This document shows positions 58,479 to 64,000 of a DNA stretch of 64,000 nt, one piece after another. The notes beneath the pieces are model-generated. The model was not told the DNA's origin. It worked only from the letters and a program-made list of their open reading frames with translations, and made no database searches. Source of the stretch: Serratia oryzae (GTDB taxonomy: Bacteria > Pseudomonadota > Gammaproteobacteria > Enterobacterales > Enterobacteriaceae); contig NZ_MOXD01000001.1 of NCBI RefSeq assembly GCF_001976145.1, forward strand, positions 612,452 through 676,451, given 5' to 3'. The translations under genes were made by a program, and so were the position numbers. Each line of letters starts with the position of its first letter. The stretch's first letter is position 1.

Positions 58479-59933
58479 TCATTCACTCTTATGCTTGAGC
58501 ACCAATTTCAGGTAAGGGTGATTCCATTCAATAGGCTCACTACTGACCAATCCGTCATGCTCGATCGATCCGCAGACCCCAGGATTAGCAAGGATAGTGT
58601 CATAGATGGCCCGACTTTCTAAGCCCTGAAGCATATGAGCCAATATCTTCCCCCACTCGCTTGCCTTGACCGGTTCATTCTTTTCCCCTCTCAACAAATA
58701 GGTCTGACTTACCGCATTGCGGATAGCCAGTCCACGGCCCGGACAATTTACGCCTTGACTGATATAAATAGTGATGAGTTTTTCCAGCTTACGTTTAATC
58801 GGTGCTATATACTTGCCCCATGCTCTTAACTTCTTTGCCGCCATATCATATCCATATTCATCGCACAGTATAGCGAAGGATTTACTCTTGGGCGACAGTT
58901 TAACCTTGCAAAGAGAGAACAAGCAGGAATAAAGTAATGTTTTTGCAGACTGGCTGGATATATCAAACCGCTCCATTATCTTTTCCTTGGACAGTTCGTT
59001 TAGACGACTACATTTGATGCCGTATTTCTTAAACTCTCCTTTGAGAATATTGAACTGGCTACTCTCTATATCATAGTTATACCCTTCAAAGATCTTCCAT
59101 TTCAGGCTTGATTTCATGCCCTGAAAACCACGGTGTAGCTCAAATGAGCGGGTTCCTTTAGAAGAAAGCTTATATTCTGGATAATACTCAACAATCAGAG
59201 GTACACTGCTGACCATTCGGCAACCACGAGACAATAGGTGACTAATAAAATGAGCTTTATGAGCAGCCTCGATTTCATCCTTTGGTTCAAAGTCACGCCA
59301 TTTATCAAGGTTAATACGTAACCCGCCCATATTTGAATAGACTTCTTTCATATATTTGACAGTTTCACGTGAAACATGGCGGGTTTTATGCTTAGGCTTA
59401 TTCATTTTATCCAAAGCCCGGCCTATCATATCATCGAAACTGAGCGTCTTCTTATCACTTACTTTTACAGCCGTGGACAGATAAATATAACGTTGTTCAT
59501 TCCTCATATACTCACGGTGATTAAAATCACCGAACCAGCGCTTAATATGCTCTTTACTCAACGCAAACTCACGACACTTCTTCTTGCCAACATGATGCTG
59601 CTTTATCTTAATAATCCCTTCCTTTTTCAGAAGCTCTAACGCTCTTTTACAAACAAGGTACTTTGATTGTTCAAATACAAACGGTAATTTCTTTTTACCT
59701 AACTTACTGGAGAAAGGAGCGTAAACTGTATACGGATCACTCTCTGGCGTCTGATCGGCGTACAATAATGTATTGCAGATAAGATGTTGCAAGAATCCTT
59801 GGATATCCGCATAGAAGCGGGGGGCTTGTCGCTTATCTTTACCCGTAAACTTTATTTTATAAACATCGGCAATAAAAGCATCATACGTTTCTGAAGTCAC
59901 AAGTATACCACGGGAAATAAAATAACCAGCCAT
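58479..59933 (-). CDS. Putative family-A-like polymerase / replication protein (484 aa)
   Basis: I do not know a named family for this protein, but its second half reads as a polymerase palm: motif A YDIESSQFNIL (287-297, Asp288), motif B/O-helix SAKTLLYSCLFS (329-340), the QG helix AHMLQGLESRAIYDTIL, and motif C IEHDGLVS (457-464, Asp460), in the same order as in PolA. The first 135 residues include a winged-helix-like region (KYLVCKRALELLKKEGIIKI). There is no exonuclease domain. AT-rich iterons lie upstream. A plasmid- or phage-satellite-like replicase is the best reading. Confidence 0.6.
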   Translation of the reverse strand: MAGYFISRGILVTSETYDAFIADVYKIKFTGKDKRQAPRFYADIQGFLQHLICNTLLYADQTPESDPYTVYAPFSSKLGKKKLPFVFEQSKYLVCKRALELLKKEGIIKIKQHHVGKKKCREFALSKEHIKRWFGDFNHREYMRNEQRYIYLSTAVKVSDKKTLSFDDMIGRALDKMNKPKHKTRHVSRETVKYMKEVYSNMGGLRINLDKWRDFEPKDEIEAAHKAHFISHLLSRGCRMVSSVPLIVEYYPEYKLSSKGTRSFELHRGFQGMKSSLKWKIFEGYNYDIESSQFNILKGEFKKYGIKCSRLNELSKEKIMERFDISSQSAKTLLYSCLFSLCKVKLSPKSKSFAILCDEYGYDMAAKKLRAWGKYIAPIKRKLEKLITIYISQGVNCPGRGLAIRNAVSQTYLLRGEKNEPVKASEWGKILAHMLQGLESRAIYDTILANPGVCGSIEHDGLVSSEPIEWNHPYLKLVLKHKSE

Positions 59934-60187
59934 AGATTCACCTTAAATAAAAAATATATAATCGACGTGACATTACTCACGTAATGCCAACGTCTCCTGA
60001 AAAAAAATACATAACGCAATATATACACATGTATATTTACAACATGAATTACACAAATTTTTTTTAATCGTAAGATTGAACAGTAAAAAAATAACCATGT
60101 TGTAGGACAATCTCTAGAGACAACCAAGACCATATATACGAGTATAATAACAGAGCCATTATAATACCCCCTATCCCCTATATTAAG

Positions 60188-60305
60188 ATGGTTATTATGG
60201 TTATTATTATGGTTATTATTATGGTTATTATTATGGTTATTATTATGGTTATTATTATGGCTATTTATTAACTAGTACTACCTCCATAAGATCATGGTTA
60301 TTATT
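60188..60305 (+). repeat. Iteron-like 12-bp direct repeats
   Basis: ATGGTTATTATT is repeated five times without a break at 60197-60256, with a 9-base partial copy before, a degenerate copy after, and a sixth perfect copy at 60294-60305. They lie 260-370 bases upstream of the start of the divergently placed polymerase-like gene, in very AT-rich DNA. That is the usual arrangement of a replication origin with initiator iterons. Confidence 0.7.
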
Positions 60306-61084
60306 ATTTTCTGAAATATTAAGTCAAGAAACGTGAAATTATGCATGTGCACGCGTATGGCCTTTAGTATGGCAAAGGCCATATATAATAATATAAGCCT
60401 ATATAGTGGTTTATATACTCTACTGATGATATAGATATGCCTAGCAGCACTTTAGATGAATATTCAGATCTCAATATTGATAAATGATTTCTGCGCTATG
60501 GACGGAACCATGATTTACCGGGGTGTACGGTCATAATCTTGTTTAATATACAGATATGAAAAATGCCAGGAATTCATTGGCGGAACGCACATTCTATACC
60601 GGATAAATCGTTCATCCCGCTAGTTGCGGCCCGCATTTTCCAACCCTTGAATTTCTTTTCTGATTGGCATTAATGCTGAAAATAATATCATCTAAACTCC
60701 ATATCTCCGTCCCCCAAGGTATAAATCTTGATGCTCTGCAACACACCCTGACACATCTCCGGGCTGTTTTGATGGCTTGACCTGGTGTCTGGAGAACCCA
60801 AAAATCAGCTCTCGTCCAAACCATAGGAGGGGCAAATTCAGAAAGGTGTCACTCTGAACTGCCGATAAGAAGCCTGTAGAGTATCAGCTTAATCAACCGC
60901 GACATCACTTACACTTGAACGCCATTCGACTGACAATCACAAATCACTCAATCACTTTTTAACTGGACATAAAAACGCGACGGGTAACCCTATACCTGCT
61001 GGGTAGTGTTGATCGTCGACTTCCTCCAACCAGTGGGTTTGACGCTTATACACAACGTCTACAGGCCTCTTTTTACGATCTCAG
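60306..61084. other. AT-rich region without supported genes
   Basis: Short frames only (for example a 70-codon minus-strand frame at 60612-60824 that I do not recognise). The sequence becomes less AT-rich after 60600, which suggests a junction between two inserted segments. Confidence 0.4.
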
Positions 61085-61430
61085 CTAAAACCTCGTTAAC
61101 AAACCGATCACAGATAAGGAATGCCAATAAGTGGAACTGTATCTGTTTTTAGCTCGTAGCAATGGCATCATTGATTTTTTCAACTCTGTCGATGGATTGC
61201 TCCCCGGTAAACAGGATCGTCTACCGAGATATGGCGATTCCAAAATACTTCGCAGATAGGTCAATGCTTCCTGCATATAAAATGTGCTCAGCAATACGGC
61301 AGCGTTGGTGATCAGCCCTAATGTACCTAACGTACCTAATGGGCCTTCTTGGTCTCCACTGTGAAGTTTCCTTATCTTTCCCTCTCCGCGTTGCACGAAG
61401 CAGACGGCGCTTCGGGAGATTGTGTTTGGC
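61085..61430 (-). pseudogene. Tn3-family transposase C-terminal remnant
   Basis: The minus-strand frame reads CFVQRGEGKIRKLHSGDQEG, LGLITNAAVLLSTFYMQEAL, TYLRSI, which matches the end of Tn3 TnpA (GKIRxxYxxGQEDQLGALGLV type). An in-frame GTLGTLG duplication and loss of the rest make it inactive. Confidence 0.7.
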
Positions 61431-61730
61431 CCCCCTACAACATTGTGACTTATAAGTTTTCCTTAATATTTTTAAGTGAGAACTTAAAGTTATAAATTTT
61501 TTTGACTTTGATTTTTAGGTTAACTATAAGAGTAACTGCAGTAAGAAATATAGATTAAAAGTGCCTGTCAATACAGCAAGGGATTAACAATATCGGCTCG
61601 TATATTTTCCGTTCCAGTCGTATTACCGATACGGTTTCAGGATATCTACTGATGATATGAAGAGGTTTTATTAAGTAAAAACATAAACACATAAATTAAA
61701 TTTTTATTTTTACATCTAAAAGGACATTTT
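61431..61730. promoter_or_regulatory. Upstream region of the protease gene
   Basis: Strongly AT-rich 300 bases before the protease start, with a likely ribosome site AAAAGGAC 7 bases before the ATG. No activator site was recognised. Confidence 0.4.
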
Positions 61731-63572
61731 ATGGAAAATGTAACGATACCTTTAAGTGGCAATCCTGAAATTGATTTCATTCTGAGACAATACAAAGCAT
61801 TGCCTAGTAACGGTGGTAACACATATACATGGAGCATGGCTAAAACCTCTTACACCAATCCTACACCTAGTACAGAGTTTGGAACTACTTACATACCGAT
61901 TCCAGTAGACAACCCTTATAATGATTTAATTAGGAAATCATTGGACAATTTCAGCACTTTTGCCAATGTAACCTTTAAAGAGGTGGATGAAAGTAAAAAT
62001 GAAATGGGTGACTTGCGTTTTATGGCAAGCAATGAACTCAGTTTTGCGTCTGGTGGAATAAGTACTCGTATTAATGACATTAATACACTTGTATTCAAAA
62101 TAGATCCTCCTAATGGAGTCACAACCCCTCCCTCATTTTATATCTCTGCGCACGAAATTGGCCATGCAATGGGGCTCAGTCACACTCAAATAATGGTTAA
62201 TGGAAAATGGCAAGAAGCAAGCGGTCTCACTGAAGTTACAACCCTAGATACGCTCATGTCCTATAATCAAATATGGAATTCCTTACATAGCCCTCAAGAA
62301 AAAACGGCTTTATATGATTCTAATGGGGTATATCTAGGAGAAGCAAAAGCCATTAGTTATGGTATTCTTGATATCCAGGCTTTGCAATATATTTATGGCG
62401 AAAATCATACCTTCAATTCTGATAACACAACCTATAAATACACCCCGGAGCAACTCAATTTCTTTGATACCATTTGGGATGGCGGGGGTAATGATACGCT
62501 TGATTTCAGTGCCTTTAATCTTGGATCAGTTGTTAATCTTAACGGAGGAACACGCAGTTCAATATATATTGATGTCTCTAAGCTTGCTCCGGAAAAATCA
62601 TACTTAAATTCAATAGCCTATGATGGGACGAACGCTATTGGCATAGCCTATGGTGCAAATATTGAGAATGTCAATGGAACCCAAGGTAATGATGTAATAT
62701 ATGGCAATGAGTTAAATAATATTATTAAAGGTAATAATGGAAATGATACTCTTTACGGTGGAAAAGGCAATGATACTCTCTATGGCGGTTCAGGAGTAAA
62801 TACATTAACTGGCGGGGATGGAAATGATGTCATTTACATAGAAAGCAATAGTGTTAATCATATTTATGGTGGAAAAGGTGATGATAAGTACGTAATAGGT
62901 GCAGCCAATGCCATCTATGAAATTTTCGAAGAGAAAGATTGTGGCTTGTGGGATAGTGTTGAAATTTCAGGAATTATTTATACTAATACAACATTTCACC
63001 TTCCAGAGAATGTTGAGAATTTAATGATGAAGTATTTTTCAGCATCAAATAAATCTCAGGCCACATTGATAGGGAATGATTTGAATAATTCAATAAGTGG
63101 CAGTGTCAGCACCAATGATATAATAATTGGTGGCAAGGGAAATGATACATTACAAGGTTATAAAGGTAGCGATAGTTATATCTTTAGCAAAGGGGATGGG
63201 CAAGATGTTATATGGGAATACAATAATGAGATCGCGGGGAAAGGTGATACGGACACATTGACTTTAAATAATATTGATTCAGATCAACTTTGGTTTAGTC
63301 GTGTTAAAGGCTCGACAGACTATGGTGACAACCTTGTTATTTCAATATTAAATTCCTCTGATAAGATAACGATACATCATTGGTTTGAGAATGGTAACGA
63401 TCCTGTTTTTTGTAATGGAAAACTAGATGGTATAAACACTGCTGATGGGATATCATTAAATATCAATCAGGTTGAGGCTCTAGTAGGGATAATGCAGAGT
63501 GAAACACCTCCTCTATCATATACATCCATTATTGATGAATACCTCTCACTGAACTTAGGAGCTGTTATATAG
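61731..63572 (+). CDS. Serralysin-like RTX zinc metalloprotease (613 aa)
   Basis: A secreted protease of the M10 type. The zinc site HEIGHAMGLSH is at 141-151 and the Met-turn TLMSYN has Met176. RTX nonapeptides follow from about residue 315 (GNDVIYGNE, GNDTLYGGKGNDTLYGGSG) and again near 465 (IIIGGKGNDTLQGYKGSDSY), with an HCBP-related module at about 500-570 (DTLTLNNIDSDQLWFS). There is no N-terminal signal, as expected for type I secretion, but the C-terminus lacks the usual DxxV-like end. It is about 130 residues longer than typical serralysins. The gene is AT-rich compared with its surroundings. No secretion genes or inhibitor lie in the window. Confidence 0.88.
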   Translation: MENVTIPLSGNPEIDFILRQYKALPSNGGNTYTWSMAKTSYTNPTPSTEFGTTYIPIPVDNPYNDLIRKSLDNFSTFANVTFKEVDESKNEMGDLRFMASNELSFASGGISTRINDINTLVFKIDPPNGVTTPPSFYISAHEIGHAMGLSHTQIMVNGKWQEASGLTEVTTLDTLMSYNQIWNSLHSPQEKTALYDSNGVYLGEAKAISYGILDIQALQYIYGENHTFNSDNTTYKYTPEQLNFFDTIWDGGGNDTLDFSAFNLGSVVNLNGGTRSSIYIDVSKLAPEKSYLNSIAYDGTNAIGIAYGANIENVNGTQGNDVIYGNELNNIIKGNNGNDTLYGGKGNDTLYGGSGVNTLTGGDGNDVIYIESNSVNHIYGGKGDDKYVIGAANAIYEIFEEKDCGLWDSVEISGIIYTNTTFHLPENVENLMMKYFSASNKSQATLIGNDLNNSISGSVSTNDIIIGGKGNDTLQGYKGSDSYIFSKGDGQDVIWEYNNEIAGKGDTDTLTLNNIDSDQLWFSRVKGSTDYGDNLVISILNSSDKITIHHWFENGNDPVFCNGKLDGINTADGISLNINQVEALVGIMQSETPPLSYTSIIDEYLSLNLGAVI

Positions 63573-63844
63573 TTGGTTTTAGTATTTGGTTTAATTAAGC
63601 TATCAATATGGTGAGGTTAAATGAGAGCTTAAAATTAAGCTCATGAAGCTTCCCTCCACAGGAGTAAGAATAAAAGTTATATCTTGTCCTTTAGTTGATA
63701 CTCCGAGTGTTTATTATACTGAGATTCTGATTTAGCGGGTGTAGGATTTTGGGACAGCGTTCTAAGTGAAGGCTTTTAAGTACAGTAAGCATAATGTAAA
63801 CTTGAGATTAAGAAATTATTCCTTTACGGTTGCAGGAAAATACG
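63573..63844. other. Spacer after the protease gene
   Basis: AT-rich. An imperfect hairpin GAGCTT-AAAA-TTAAGCTC lies at about 63625-63645 without a T-tract. No gene is seen. Confidence 0.35.
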
Positions 63845-64000
63845 ATGCGGGGAAAAAATAATGGCGGCAGCGATGCGTTGCGTCAGCGACAGTTATTGAC
63901 GCAGTTGATTCAACAGGGAAAACAAGAGGAAGCCTGGAAAAAAATTCGTGCTCGGCTACTGTTTGCGCCTAATGACGTTTGGTTTATTCATGAAGCTGCT
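63845..64000 (+). CDS. 5' end of an unknown gene, cut by window end
   Basis: Fifty-two codons from ATG at 63845 to the window edge: MRGKNNGGSDALRQRQLLTQ, LIQQGKQEEAWKKIRARLLF. The pattern (QxGKxxEAWxxIRxRLLFAPND) resembles the start of a tetratricopeptide-type helical repeat. It is followed by no stop in the window. Function cannot be told. Confidence 0.6.
   Translation, partial: MRGKNNGGSDALRQRQLLTQLIQQGKQEEAWKKIRARLLFAPNDVWFIHEAA

Noticed and set aside
60188..60305. Tandem repeats considered as a CRISPR array
   Set aside because: The 12-bp units follow each other without spacers and there are no cas genes; iterons fit better.
60612..60824. A 70-codon minus-strand frame considered as a transposase relic
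   Set aside because: No motif of any transposase family could be recognised.

Overview
The window is a chromosomal segment of a gammaproteobacterium of the order Enterobacterales, most likely Serratia or a close relative. The basis is gene content and gene order: the murJ-mviM-yceH-rimJ / mdtH / grxB / yceB / ycdY-ycdX-ghrA run, the sirB1-sirB2-prmC-prfA-hemA / lolB-ispE-prs / pth-ychF run, the palindromic intergenic repeats, and a serralysin-type protease. Species was inferred by reading alone; no database was searched.

Layout. 1-9020: housekeeping genes (lipid II flippase MurJ, RimJ acetyltransferase, MdtH efflux pump, glutaredoxin 2, YceB lipoprotein, YcdY/YcdX/GhrA). 9170-25085: a block bracketed by two directly oriented tRNA-Ser(GGA) genes. 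Each tRNA is followed by a tail that re-copies the tRNA 3' end (two full 169-bp units at the first locus, one 167-bp unit at the second), and each tail is followed by a GC-rich palindromic element that lies in opposite orientation at the two loci. Between them lie the complete, poorly understood yhfZYXW-php-yhfUTS operon and a complete nrfABCDEFG operon (periplasmic nitrite-to-ammonia respiration), both on the minus strand. A plausible FNR site lies upstream of nrfA.

25445-43378: more core chromosome. It holds a NagX/HGSNAT-like membrane acyltransferase, YaiL, a membrane diguanylate cyclase, a UPF0303 protein, the DauA SulP transporter, kdsA, sirB1, sirB2, prmC, prfA and hemA, then lolB, ispE, prs, ychH, pth and ychF. 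The translation-termination pair prfA/prmC, the haem-entry gene hemA and the lolB-ispE-prs series keep their usual arrangement, but dauA lies beyond kdsA rather than next to prs.

43400 to at least 61400: an accessory island next to ychF, starting with a P4-type tyrosine integrase. It is a patchwork of defence-like genes and decayed mobile elements: an unrecognised 265-aa gene, a DUF2971 gene frameshifted in a G7 tract, a two-gene CBASS (Cap15 transmembrane effector plus CD-NTase), a large PD-(D/E)XK nuclease, a tightly packed three-gene operon of two divergent dynamin-like P-loop GTPases plus a C-terminally anchored coiled-coil protein, remnants of IS66, IS4/IS10, IS3, IS21 and Tn3 elements, and a 484-aa protein that reads as a compact family-A-like polymerase preceded by 12-bp iterons. 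The best candidates for an undescribed system are the dynamin-like trio and the polymerase/iteron replicon. The window ends with an AT-rich RTX metalloprotease gene and the first 52 codons of an unknown gene.
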